Made by a program: the position numbers and the translations under genes | The notes under the pieces: model-generated | Database searches by the model: none | What the model was told of the DNA's origin: nothing | The model's input: the letters and a program-made list of their open reading frames with translations, nothing else | DNA from: Elusimicrobiota bacterium | Lineage (GTDB): Bacteria; Elusimicrobiota; Elusimicrobia; UBA1565; UBA9628 | DNA: 64,000 nt | Direction of reading: 5' to 3' | NCBI GenBank assembly: GCA_003452935.1 | Contig: DMMY01000001.1 | Coordinates: 1 to 64,000 of the forward strand | Part shown: one piece after another, positions 52,542 to 61,396 of the stretch | How positions within the stretch are numbered: position 1 is the first letter of the stretch | Layout: every line of letters begins with the position of its first letter

Positions 52542-55241
52542 GTGATCCGGCTTGTTATGAGCATGTTGTTAGCCGCAATATTGGTTTCGCCAGGTCTGGC
52601 TGAGACCGACGCGGTCAATTCCGCCGGTTACCAAACCGGCGAAGCATCGCCATTTTCGCCTCCATACGACCCGGACTTCGCGCCGTCGCCCTCGCAGCCG
52701 TCCCAGGACGCAATTCCAGAGCCGGAAGAGCCGCCGCCCAGCGCCCCGGCGCCAAAGACGCGCTTGGCTCCAGTCAAAAAGAAGGTCCTTGCCCCCCCGG
52801 CGCAGGCGCCCGCTCCGGCGCCCCTGGCCCAGCCGTTGACCCCGCCGGCGCCGGCCGCCGATCCGGGTTCCCCGGGACCCGCCGCCCCCCCCGCTCTCTC
52901 CTCGGCGACCGCCATTATACCGGCCGCGTCGACCGAGACTTTGCCCGCTCCGAGCTCGACGCCTCCCGGCCAGGTTCCAAGGCCATGGGTTGTCGGAGAA
53001 ATCCAAATCGAAGGCAACAAGAACGTCAAGCCCAGCGTTATCCGCTCTCACGTCAAAGCCCGAAAGGGCGACCTCTACGACCGCCCCGACCTGGACCGCG
53101 ACGTGCAGAGCGTGCTGGGACTGGGCAACTTCGAACGGGTTGCCGCGGACGTGAGTCTGACGGATCAGCCGGTGCCGGCCCATTTACGCAAAGTCGCGGG
53201 AGCCGACCGGATGGCGCGCATAACCTTCATCGTCAGAGAAAAACCGCTCATTAAAAAGGTCAAGTTCAGCGGCAACAAGAAAGTCTCCCGGGCGGTGCTG
53301 GAGGACGCCACCGCTCTCAAGGCCAAAGATCCCCTTGACGAACTCAAGCTGCGCGATGACCAAGACAAGATCCTGGCCAAATACCGGGAAAAAGGCTTCC
53401 TGGACGCCACGGCGCGTTCCCGGGTTGATCGCGACACCTCGACCTTGCAGGCCTTCGTCAATTGGACCATCGAAGAAGGGCCCAAATCCCACATCGAATT
53501 GGTCTCCATCGCCGGCGTCAAGGCCGTCAAGCCGGACAAGCTGCTCAAGCTCATGAAAAATCGGTCAAAGGGCTGGTTTCGCTCCGGCGTCTTCACGGAA
53601 AAAGAGCTCCCCGAGGACCTAAAGAAACTCGAAGCCTTCTATCTCAACCGCGGCTATCTGGACATCTCCATCAGCACCCCGACGATCACGGTCAGCCCGG
53701 ACAAGACCAAGATCTTTATCGCCCTGGGGATCGCGGAGGGCCGGGCGTACCGTTACGGCGACACCAGCTTCTCCGGCAACATCATCTTCACTTCCACGGA
53801 ACTGGTCAAGACCCTGGAATACCGCCGCGGCAAGATATTCAACCAGGAAAAATTCGAGGGCTCGATCCGGGCCATCCAAGAGCTCTACGCCGACCAAGGC
53901 CGCTTGCGCGCGCGCGTCACTCCGATCAAGAGCTTCAACAAGGCCAGCGATCTCATGGACGTGGAGCTCGGCATCGTCGAGGGCAATATCGTATACGTCG
54001 ACCACGTCGATATCGAAGGCAACAAGGCCACCAAGACCCACGTCTTGCGCCGGGAACTCACCGTCAAGCCCGGACAGATGTTCTCCCTCTCGCGCATCCG
54101 CAAAAGCCACGACCGCATCATGAACCTGGGCTTCATCGACGGCGTGGACTTTGACATCCAGCCCACCGCGGACCCGGACAAGGTGGACTTGGTCTTCGAC
54201 GTCACCGAAGGCAAGCCCGGGATGCTGACCGCCGGGGCGGCCTATTCATCCCTGGACGGGCTCATCGGCACCCTCTCTTTGCAGCATCTCAACCTCTTCG
54301 GCCGCGCCCAGCGCGCCTCGGTCCAGTGGTCCTTCGGCAAGCGCGTCCAGGACTACTCGCTGAGCTGGATGACCCCCTGGGTCAACAACAAGCCGGTCAG
54401 CTTCGGCGTGGACGTCTTCAACACGCGGCGCGTAAGCCCCTTCGAAACCAGCCTCAGCGGCTATGTCGAGAAAAAGACCGGCGCCACCATCAGGGTCGGG
54501 CCGAGGTTCGAGGAAGACAAGTACCACCTCAACCTCACGTACACCCTCTCCCGCATCTCGATCCAGGACGTCCAGGACCAGTTCCGGGGAACGCTGACGC
54601 CGGGCACGAGCCTTTACTCCTCCGTCTCCGCCGAGTTCGCCCGGGACACGCGCGATTATTTCCTAGACCCGTCCCGCGGCACCCGCCATTCCATCGGAGC
54701 GGCGATCTCGGGAGGCCCCCTGATGGGCGATATCCACTATTTCAAGCCCTGGATATCCAACGCCGCCCACTTGACTTTATTCCGGATCGAGGATTATCCT
54801 TTCGTGCTCAGTTTCTCCAACCGCATCTCCTATGTCACCCAGTTCGGCGAAACCAAGGAAGTCCCGGTCTTCGAGCGTTTCTTCGTGGGCGGACAGGACT
54901 CCCTGCGCGGCTACGCCGCGGCCGGAGAAGTCGGGTACCCGTCGGGCGGCAAGACCTACGACGTTTTCAACGTCGAGTTCAGTTTCCCTCTGGCTCGGGA
55001 ACGAAAGAAAAGCATCGTCAAGTTCGTCACCTTCTTCGACATGGGCTCGGCCTGGGACCGGGTCAAGGACATCAGCGGCCGCATCGGCTCGGGGCAGCGC
55101 GACCTCAAGACGGACGCCGGCTTCGGCATCCGATTCGTCACGCCCGCCTTCCCCATTCGCTTGGATTGGGGATACGGCTTCAACCACCGCCCGGGTGAGC
55201 GGCTTTATCAAATAAACTTCGGACTGGGGCAATTCTTCTGA
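52542..55241 (+). CDS. bamA: Outer-membrane protein assembly factor BamA
   Basis: BamA folds and inserts outer-membrane proteins. The 899-residue protein has a signal peptide (1-20), an unusual Pro/Ala-rich segment (about 25-148), five POTRA domains (about 149-563, each opening with an I-x-G-N-K-type strand) and a 16-strand barrel ending in FGLGQFF with an aromatic C-terminus. The GTG start is supported by the signal peptide. The stop shares a base with the skp start. Confidence 0.93.
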   Translation: MIRLVMSMLLAAILVSPGLAETDAVNSAGYQTGEASPFSPPYDPDFAPSPSQPSQDAIPEPEEPPPSAPAPKTRLAPVKKKVLAPPAQAPAPAPLAQPLTPPAPAADPGSPGPAAPPALSSATAIIPAASTETLPAPSSTPPGQVPRPWVVGEIQIEGNKNVKPSVIRSHVKARKGDLYDRPDLDRDVQSVLGLGNFERVAADVSLTDQPVPAHLRKVAGADRMARITFIVREKPLIKKVKFSGNKKVSRAVLEDATALKAKDPLDELKLRDDQDKILAKYREKGFLDATARSRVDRDTSTLQAFVNWTIEEGPKSHIELVSIAGVKAVKPDKLLKLMKNRSKGWFRSGVFTEKELPEDLKKLEAFYLNRGYLDISISTPTITVSPDKTKIFIALGIAEGRAYRYGDTSFSGNIIFTSTELVKTLEYRRGKIFNQEKFEGSIRAIQELYADQGRLRARVTPIKSFNKASDLMDVELGIVEGNIVYVDHVDIEGNKATKTHVLRRELTVKPGQMFSLSRIRKSHDRIMNLGFIDGVDFDIQPTADPDKVDLVFDVTEGKPGMLTAGAAYSSLDGLIGTLSLQHLNLFGRAQRASVQWSFGKRVQDYSLSWMTPWVNNKPVSFGVDVFNTRRVSPFETSLSGYVEKKTGATIRVGPRFEEDKYHLNLTYTLSRISIQDVQDQFRGTLTPGTSLYSSVSAEFARDTRDYFLDPSRGTRHSIGAAISGGPLMGDIHYFKPWISNAAHLTLFRIEDYPFVLSFSNRISYVTQFGETKEVPVFERFFVGGQDSLRGYAAAGEVGYPSGGKTYDVFNVEFSFPLARERKKSIVKFVTFFDMGSAWDRVKDISGRIGSGQRDLKTDAGFGIRFVTPAFPIRLDWGYGFNHRPGERLYQINFGLGQFF

Positions 55242-56230
55242 TGAAAGCCACGACACGAATTCTCGCCGTCCTGTCGATTCTGCTCGCCTCCCCGTTGGCC
55301 GCCATCGAACTCTCCCTGGAGGAGAACCGGGCGGAACGGGGAAATATAGGCTTCCTGGACATGCAGCGCGTATTCCAACTCTTCCCCGAAACGCTCAAGG
55401 CCAAGGAGAGCTTCGCGCAAGCCGTGCGGCAAGCCGAGGACCAAATCAACCTGCACAAAGCCGAGGTTTTGCGCTTGCGCGCCGAGATTGACGCGCTCAA
55501 GGTCGAGCGCGAGGTCCTGGCCAAGTCCACGCCCACCGTCGCCGCACCCCCTGCGCCGCCTCCGGCGGCCGCGCCGGCCCCCTCCTCCGCGCCGGCAGCA
55601 GCCCCGGCGCAAATGCAGGCTCCCGGCGCCGCGGTCGTGGCTGTCTCCAGCGCGGCCGTTGCCACGGATGCCCCGCCTTCTGCAGCCGCGCCCAAGACCC
55701 CAGCCAGCCCCATCATGAATCTGCCCGGCTTCGGACCGTCTTCCGGGGAAGAGAGCCCCAGCACAGCGCCTGGAGCCGATTCCGAACCTCTTATCATCGA
55801 CATACCGGGCGCTACGGCAGGACCCGAGGAGGCCTCACCGCCTCCGGCAAGCCCCGCGGCCCAGCCGTCCGTCCCGAGCTTGACGGCCGCTCTGCCGCCG
55901 GCGACCACTCAGGCCATGCCCGCCCCGGCGCCGGCCGCCCTTCCCGGCCCCTCGGCCTTGCAGGAGCTCGACGCCAAGATAGCGCGCGCCGAGGCGGAAC
56001 TGGAGCGCATGCAAATCGAGTCGCGCGAACAACAGGCGGCGGCGGAGAAGAACCTCCTGGACCTGGAAAGCCGCAAATCCGAGATCCTCCTGGGCAAGAT
56101 ATACCGGGCCGTTCAAGAAGTGGCCCGCCGCGAAGGAGTCAGCGTAATCGTGGACAAGGGCGCCATCCTTTACGGGCACAACGCGGTCGATCTCACGGAC
56201 AAGGTCCTCAAATACCTTAAGGCCCCCTGA
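55241..56230 (+). CDS. skp: Skp/OmpH-family periplasmic chaperone with large Pro/Ala-rich insert
   Basis: The 329-residue protein starts with a signal peptide (1-21), then IGFLDMQRVF and a helix (40-95) of the OmpH fold. Residues 97-238 are almost entirely Pro, Ala and Ser. The second helix (238-300) and the final VSVIVDKGAILYG strand complete the fold. Normal Skp is about 160 residues, so the insert sits where the two tentacle helices meet. It is translated directly after bamA and would escort outer-membrane proteins to it. Confidence 0.85.
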   Translation: MKATTRILAVLSILLASPLAAIELSLEENRAERGNIGFLDMQRVFQLFPETLKAKESFAQAVRQAEDQINLHKAEVLRLRAEIDALKVEREVLAKSTPTVAAPPAPPPAAAPAPSSAPAAAPAQMQAPGAAVVAVSSAAVATDAPPSAAAPKTPASPIMNLPGFGPSSGEESPSTAPGADSEPLIIDIPGATAGPEEASPPPASPAAQPSVPSLTAALPPATTQAMPAPAPAALPGPSALQELDAKIARAEAELERMQIESREQQAAAEKNLLDLESRKSEILLGKIYRAVQEVARREGVSVIVDKGAILYGHNAVDLTDKVLKYLKAP

Positions 56231-56240
56231 GGTGAAAACC

Positions 56241-57320
56241 ATGAGCACTGCCCCAGCGTTGAGCAAAAACGTCGCCGAAATCGCGCAAATCGTCGGCGGC
56301 CAGGCTGAAGGCGACACAGCGCAGGTCCTCGCCGGGGTGGCCGGCCTTGCCGACGCCGGCCCCCAGGATATCTCCTTCTTGGGCAACATGAAGTACCTCG
56401 CGGCCGCGGCCTCCACCCGGGCCGGCTGCGTCCTGTTGCCCGTTTCGGCGCGCCAGGTGGCCTGCGCCGCCAAGGCGCGCATTTTTGTCGAGGACCCGCA
56501 GTATGCCTTCTCCCAGGTCTTGGCTCTTATCGAAAGCCAACGCCCCAAGCCCGCGCCCGTCCTTGACCCGAAGGCCCATATCCACTATCAGGCCCGGCTG
56601 GGCGTTGGCGTCAGCGTAGGCGCCTTCACGGTCGTGGAGCGCGGCGCCCTGGTCGGAGAAGGAACCGAGATTTCCGCCCAGTGCTATATCGGAGAAAACG
56701 TCCGCATAGGCCGCCGCTGCCTCATCTACCCCCAGGTCACGATCCGCGACAACTGCATCGTGGGAGACCGCTGCATCCTCCATCCGGGCGTGGTCGTCGG
56801 CGCCGATGGTTTCGGTTTTTCCACGGACCGCAAGACCGGGCAGCACCGCAAGATCCCGCAGATCGGCAACGTCGTCATCGAAGACGACGTGGAGATAGGC
56901 GCCAATTCAACCATCGACCGGGGGACTGTCGGCTCTACATCCATCGCGGCCGGAACCAAGATCGACAACCTCGTCCAAATCGGCCATAACTGCCGTATCG
57001 GCCGGGGCTGCATCCTCGTCGCCCAAGCGGGCATCGCGGGCTCGACGGCAGTGGGAGACCGCGTCATACTGGGCGGCCAAGTCGGAGTGGCCGGGCATCT
57101 GCGTATCGGCGACGGCGCCCAAATCGCGGCCCAAAGCGGCATTATGTCGGACGTGGACAAGGGGCAGGTCCTCTTCGGCTCGCCGGCTCGCCCTCACCGG
57201 GAGGCCTTCAAGCTCCAGGCCCTCTACGGACGGCTCCCGGAGATGCACGCGGCGCTCAAGGACATCCGCCGCAAACTCGGTCTCGTCGACAAGGGCTCGT
57301 CTCAAACACCGGAGGTATAG
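56241..57320 (+). CDS. lpxD: UDP-3-O-acyl-glucosamine N-acyltransferase LpxD
   Basis: LpxD adds the N-linked acyl chain in the third step of lipid A synthesis. The 359-residue protein has a uridine-binding N-terminal domain, a hexapeptide beta-helix with VVVGADGFGFSTD, the catalytic region IGHNCRIGRG, and a C-terminal helix. I prefer the ATG at 56241, because GAGGTG just upstream is a Shine-Dalgarno sequence; the GTG at 56232 would use it as coding. Confidence 0.93.
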   Translation: MSTAPALSKNVAEIAQIVGGQAEGDTAQVLAGVAGLADAGPQDISFLGNMKYLAAAASTRAGCVLLPVSARQVACAAKARIFVEDPQYAFSQVLALIESQRPKPAPVLDPKAHIHYQARLGVGVSVGAFTVVERGALVGEGTEISAQCYIGENVRIGRRCLIYPQVTIRDNCIVGDRCILHPGVVVGADGFGFSTDRKTGQHRKIPQIGNVVIEDDVEIGANSTIDRGTVGSTSIAAGTKIDNLVQIGHNCRIGRGCILVAQAGIAGSTAVGDRVILGGQVGVAGHLRIGDGAQIAAQSGIMSDVDKGQVLFGSPARPHREAFKLQALYGRLPEMHAALKDIRRKLGLVDKGSSQTPEV

Positions 57321-57321
57321 A

Positions 57322-58203
57322 ATGAACGCCTCGATTCCCCAAACCACGCTCCAGGGCGAGGTTGTACTCAAAGGCATCGGACTGCACACGGGCAACCATT
57401 CGCAGATCGTATTCCGCCCGGCTCCCGCCAACTCGGGAATCCGTTTCTTTCGAACGGATCTCCCAGGCAATCCCATGATCCCCGCCCTCCTCGACTGCGT
57501 CGTCACCACGGTGCGGGGCACGAATCTCGGCCTGGGAGAAGCCCGGGTTCATACGGTGGAACACGTTCTTTCGGCCTGCACGGGGGTTGGCCTCGACAAC
57601 GTCGACATTCATGTCTCGGCCAACGAGCCCCCGATCCTCGACGGATCGGCGCGGCCCTTCGCCGAGGCCCTGCGCCAGTCCGGCCTGCAGAGCCTCGCCG
57701 CATCCAAGCGTTGCCAGAGCATCCCGGGAGAAGTCGCCTATGAAGATGGAACCGCGAGATACCGGGCGCTGCCTGCCGAGAACTTCGAAATAACGGCCAC
57801 CCTCATACACAACCATCCCATGATGCCCCGCATGACCTACGCCTTCCGGTTCGACCAGGAGGCCTACTTCCGCGAAGTGGCGCCGGCGCGCACCTTCTGT
57901 TTCGAGCACGAGGTCGCATTCTTGCGCTCGCAGGGCCTGGCCCAGGGCGGATCTTTAGAAAACGCCATCGTCATCGGCAAGGACCGCTTTCATACCACCC
58001 CCGACGGCCTGCGCTTTGCGGACGAATTCGTCCGCCACAAGCTGCTGGACCTCATCGGCGATTTGACCCTCGTCGGCCGGCCGCTCTTCAAGATGCGCAT
58101 CGAGGCGCAATGCCTGGGGCATGCTCATAACGTCGAGTTCGCCAAGCGCATCTGCGCCGCGGCCGCGACCCTGCGCAGGAAGACCCTTTCGGTGGAGGCC
58201 TAA
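57322..58203 (+). CDS. lpxC: UDP-3-O-acyl-N-acetylglucosamine deacetylase LpxC
   Basis: LpxC catalyses the committed step of lipid A synthesis. Zinc ligands H81, H239 and D243 and the acid/base E80 and H266 are visible (VEHVLSA, VRHKLLDLIGD, GHAHN). The 293-residue length is normal for an unfused LpxC. GGAGG precedes the start. FabZ is encoded separately one base downstream, unlike the LpxC-FabZ fusions of some phyla. Confidence 0.95.
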   Translation: MNASIPQTTLQGEVVLKGIGLHTGNHSQIVFRPAPANSGIRFFRTDLPGNPMIPALLDCVVTTVRGTNLGLGEARVHTVEHVLSACTGVGLDNVDIHVSANEPPILDGSARPFAEALRQSGLQSLAASKRCQSIPGEVAYEDGTARYRALPAENFEITATLIHNHPMMPRMTYAFRFDQEAYFREVAPARTFCFEHEVAFLRSQGLAQGGSLENAIVIGKDRFHTTPDGLRFADEFVRHKLLDLIGDLTLVGRPLFKMRIEAQCLGHAHNVEFAKRICAAAATLRRKTLSVEA

Positions 58204-58686
58204 ATGTCCGATCCTGAAGCCGGCGCGCCCGAAGCCACTGCCTTTCCCCTGAGAACCCTGGACACAAAGGCCATCCGCAAGGCGATTCCCCACCGTTATC
58301 CGTTCCTTCTGATCGACCGCGTCGATATTTTGGAGGAAGACAAAAAGGCCGTGGGGACGAAATGCGTCACCGTCAATGAGCCGTTTTTCCCGGGGCATTT
58401 TCCCGAGCACCCCGTCATGCCGGGCGTGCTGATCATCGAAGCCATGGCCCAGACCGCCGCCGCCATGATGCTTTCAAAGCCCGCTTACGCCGGCAAACTC
58501 GCTTATTTCATGGGCATCGACGGGGCGAAATTCCGCCAACCCGTGTTCCCGGGAAGCGTGCTCAAGCTGCACCTGGAGGCCTTGCGCTTGGGCCGGGCCG
58601 GCAAGTTCCGGGGGCAGGCCATCGTCGAAGGCAAACTCGCGGCCGAAGCCGAGATTCTTTTCGCTCTCGTAGACCAGGAGAAATAA
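58204..58686 (+). CDS. fabZ: 3-hydroxyacyl-ACP dehydratase FabZ
   Basis: FabZ dehydrates 3-hydroxyacyl-ACP in fatty acid synthesis and competes with LpxA and LpxD for substrate. The 160-residue protein has IPHRYPFLLID and the catalytic His and Glu in PGHFPEHPVMPGVLIIEAMAQ. The N-terminal 20 residues are extra. It is placed between lpxC and lpxA, a common arrangement. Confidence 0.95.
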   Translation: MSDPEAGAPEATAFPLRTLDTKAIRKAIPHRYPFLLIDRVDILEEDKKAVGTKCVTVNEPFFPGHFPEHPVMPGVLIIEAMAQTAAAMMLSKPAYAGKLAYFMGIDGAKFRQPVFPGSVLKLHLEALRLGRAGKFRGQAIVEGKLAAEAEILFALVDQEK

Positions 58687-58687
58687 A

Positions 58688-59491
58688 ATGTCCATACATC
58701 CCTCCGCCATCATCCATGCCGGCGCCCAGGTCGACCCCTCCGCCGAGATCGGACCCTACTCGATCATCGGCCCGGACACCGTCATAGGTCCCGGCTGCCA
58801 AATCGGCCCCCACTGCGTGGTGGAATACACCGCCATGGGCCGGGGCAACCGTCTTTTGGCCGGCTGTTACGTGGGCACCCCGCCTCAAGACGTCAAGTAT
58901 GCCGGCGAACCCACCCGCCTGATCATGGGCGACGGCAATCTCGTGCGCGAGGGAGTGACTTTGAACCGCGGCACGACGGCGACTCGCGAGACCCGGATCG
59001 GGTCCGGCTGCCTGTTCATGGCCCTTTCCCACGTGGCCCACGACTGCCGCGTGGGCAACGGCGTCATTCTGGTCAACGGCGTCGGCTTGGCCGGACATGT
59101 CACGATCGGCGACAATGCGGTCATGGGCGGCATGTCCGGGGTGCATCAATTCGTGCGCATCGGCCGCCTCTGCATGATCAGCGGCGGCTCCATGCTCGGA
59201 AAGGATATCCCCCCGTTCTGCACCGCCCAGGGCGATCGCGCCGGCCTGCGCGGCCTCAACACGATCGGCCTGCGCCGGGCCGGCTTTACCCCGGCCACGA
59301 TCCGCGCCATAAGGACCGCCTACGTGACTCTCTTCAACCAAGGCCTGCGCCTGGAAGAGGCCGTCGCCAAGCTGCGCGCTTCCAATCCCATCCGAGAGGT
59401 CGGCGAGATGCTGGACTTCATCTCCAGCGGCAAGCGCGGCATCATGCGTCCCAAACGCGCCGTCCGCTCGGAGGAAGGAGTAGAAGCCTAG
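58688..59491 (+). CDS. lpxA: UDP-N-acetylglucosamine acyltransferase LpxA
   Basis: LpxA starts lipid A synthesis by O-acylating UDP-GlcNAc. The 267-residue beta-helix protein has the catalytic histidine H118 in SHVAHDC, QIGPHCVVE-type hexapeptides, DIPPFCTAQGDRAGL and a helical C-terminus with RTAYVTLF. The acceptor may be a 3-amino analogue if the Gfo/Idh gene downstream acts as GnnA. Confidence 0.94.
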   Translation: MSIHPSAIIHAGAQVDPSAEIGPYSIIGPDTVIGPGCQIGPHCVVEYTAMGRGNRLLAGCYVGTPPQDVKYAGEPTRLIMGDGNLVREGVTLNRGTTATRETRIGSGCLFMALSHVAHDCRVGNGVILVNGVGLAGHVTIGDNAVMGGMSGVHQFVRIGRLCMISGGSMLGKDIPPFCTAQGDRAGLRGLNTIGLRRAGFTPATIRAIRTAYVTLFNQGLRLEEAVAKLRASNPIREVGEMLDFISSGKRGIMRPKRAVRSEEGVEA

Positions 59492-60330
59492 TGGAGCCCA
59501 TCGGCCTTCTCGCGGGGTCGGGGCGCTTCCCTCTGCTGTTCGCCGCGGAAGCCAAGCGCATGAACGTCCCGGTCCTGGCCTTGGGCATCAAGGGCGTGAC
59601 CGATCCCGCGCTCGAGCAGGTCGCGGGGCCCGTGACGTACTTCGCGCTGGGTCAAATATCCAAACCCATCGCGCTGCTCAAGTCGGCGGGCGTGACCCGC
59701 GCCGTCATGATCGGGAAAGTCCAGCATTCGTCCTTGTTCGGCGGCGTCCGGCCCGACTTGCGGGCCATCCAGGTGCTGGCCCGGCTGAAGGACAAGCGCA
59801 CGGATACGATCCTCAAAGCCGTGGCCGATGAGTTTTCCAAGGATGGAATAGAACTGCTTTCTTCCGCGACCTTCCTATCGCACCTCATAGTGGCTCAGGG
59901 CAAATTGAGCGCCCGCGGGCCTACCGCTCAAGAGGCGGCCGATATCCGCCTGGGCTGGGCCGCGGCTAAAGCCGTGGCCGGCTTTGACATCGGCCAAACC
60001 GTGGTCGTCAAGGACGGCGCGGTCATCGCGGTCGAGGCCATGGAAGGCACCGACGCGGCCGTCCTGCGCGCCCATGACATCGCGCGTTCGCATGGCCGCA
60101 AAACCGCCCTGACCGTGGTCAAGGTGGCCAAACCCCGCCAGGACCTGCGCTTCGACATACCCGTGCTGGGGCTGGACTCCCTGGGGGTCTTTGCCGCGGC
60201 CGGCGTTTCCGCAGTGGCGGTGGAGGCCGGGACCGCGATTATTTTCGACAAGGACGATTTCCTGCGCCGGGCCGACGCGCAGAAGCTGGCCATCGTTGGC
60301 GTTAGCCCTGAAAGCATGGAGGCCTCATGA
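59491..60330 (+). CDS. lpxI: UDP-2,3-diacylglucosamine diphosphatase LpxI
   Basis: LpxI hydrolyses UDP-2,3-diacylglucosamine to lipid X; it replaces LpxH in many bacteria. The 279-residue protein starts with IGLLAGSGRFP, has GPTAQEAADI and VEAMEGTDA in the C-terminal domain, and a normal length. The GTG start shares one base with the lpxA stop. No LpxH or LpxG is in the window. Confidence 0.93.
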   Translation: MEPIGLLAGSGRFPLLFAAEAKRMNVPVLALGIKGVTDPALEQVAGPVTYFALGQISKPIALLKSAGVTRAVMIGKVQHSSLFGGVRPDLRAIQVLARLKDKRTDTILKAVADEFSKDGIELLSSATFLSHLIVAQGKLSARGPTAQEAADIRLGWAAAKAVAGFDIGQTVVVKDGAVIAVEAMEGTDAAVLRAHDIARSHGRKTALTVVKVAKPRQDLRFDIPVLGLDSLGVFAAAGVSAVAVEAGTAIIFDKDDFLRRADAQKLAIVGVSPESMEAS

Positions 60331-61373
60331 CCCACCATCCCCGCATTAAAATCGGCGTCATCGGCGCCGGAAAAATCGGCGCCTTGCACGCCAAGGTGCT
60401 GGGCAAGACCCAAGGCTTCGAGCTCTGCGCGGTCTGCGACACCAACCTCTGGCGCGCCCAATTCGCGGCTTGGCAATGCAACACGGTGCCCTCGCGCGAT
60501 TATCGCGACGTCATCGCCAAATCCGACGCGGTGATCGTGGCCGTGCCCACCCCCCTGCACCGGGAGGTAGGTCTCGCCGTCCTCAATGCCGGGCGTCACT
60601 GTCTCATCGAGAAGCCCATCGCCTCCTCCGTCGAGGAGGCCAAGGAACTTTTGGCCGCCGCCGAGGCCAACAAGCTCGTGCTCATGGTGGGCCACGTGGA
60701 GCGCTTCAATCCCGTCGTCCTGGAGGCCATCAAGCATATACGCCAGCCGCGTTTCATAACGGTCGAAAGGCTGGGCCCCTACGACCCCCGCATGAACCAT
60801 ATCGGCGTGGTCCTGGACCTGATGATCCACGACCTCGACATCCTCCTGACGCTGGTCGGCTCTCCGGTGCAATCCCTGGAAGCCGTGGGCGCGCACCTCT
60901 TATCCCCGCATGAAGATATCGCCAACGTCCGGGTGCGCTTTAAGTCCGGCTGCATAGCGGATCTGACCGCCAGCCGGATTTCCCTGGACCGTTGCCGAAA
61001 ACTGCGGGTGTTCCAGAAGGACTCGTACATTTCTCTCGACTATGCCAGCACGGCGCTCAAGATCTATAAGAAGAGGACCGCCGTCATCAAGAGCCTCAAG
61101 GACATCGATATCCTGCGGCCGAAATTCCCAAAAACAGAGCCGCTGCGCAATGAGCACGAACACTTTCTCGACTGCATCCGCCATAATCGAAAGCCTTGGC
61201 CCAGCGGCGAGCACGGCATAGAGGCCCTCAAGCTGGCCCTGCAAATATCGGAAGAGCTGGAGCGCTACGAGGTCTCCGACTACGCCGAAGCCAGGTCCCT
61301 GATCCCTCCCTGGGCCCACGATCTGGGCCGGATCGCCAAGACCGTAGGCAAGGATATACTGCGCAGCGACTGA
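60327..61373 (+). CDS. Gfo/Idh/MocA-family oxidoreductase in the lpx operon
   Basis: The 348-residue protein has IGVIGAGKIGALH, the EKP motif (IEKPIASS), VGHVERFNP and IHDLDILL. Overlap with lpxI (ATGA) and position before lpxB suggest a sugar 3-dehydrogenase role like GnnA, which oxidises UDP-GlcNAc so that GnnB can make UDP-GlcNAc3N for amide-rich lipid A. GnnB is not next to it; the DegT protein at 24178 is a distant candidate. Similar oxidoreductases sit here in other phyla without a proven role. Confidence 0.82.
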   Translation: MTHHPRIKIGVIGAGKIGALHAKVLGKTQGFELCAVCDTNLWRAQFAAWQCNTVPSRDYRDVIAKSDAVIVAVPTPLHREVGLAVLNAGRHCLIEKPIASSVEEAKELLAAAEANKLVLMVGHVERFNPVVLEAIKHIRQPRFITVERLGPYDPRMNHIGVVLDLMIHDLDILLTLVGSPVQSLEAVGAHLLSPHEDIANVRVRFKSGCIADLTASRISLDRCRKLRVFQKDSYISLDYASTALKIYKKRTAVIKSLKDIDILRPKFPKTEPLRNEHEHFLDCIRHNRKPWPSGEHGIEALKLALQISEELERYEVSDYAEARSLIPPWAHDLGRIAKTVGKDILRSD

Positions 61374-61396
61374 CTCCCTTGAGCCCCGCTTCATTC

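Noticed and set aside
55529..55960. Tandem repeat or insertion element in skp
   Set aside because: Pro/Ala codon runs look repetitive but have no fixed repeat unit and no flanking inverted repeats.
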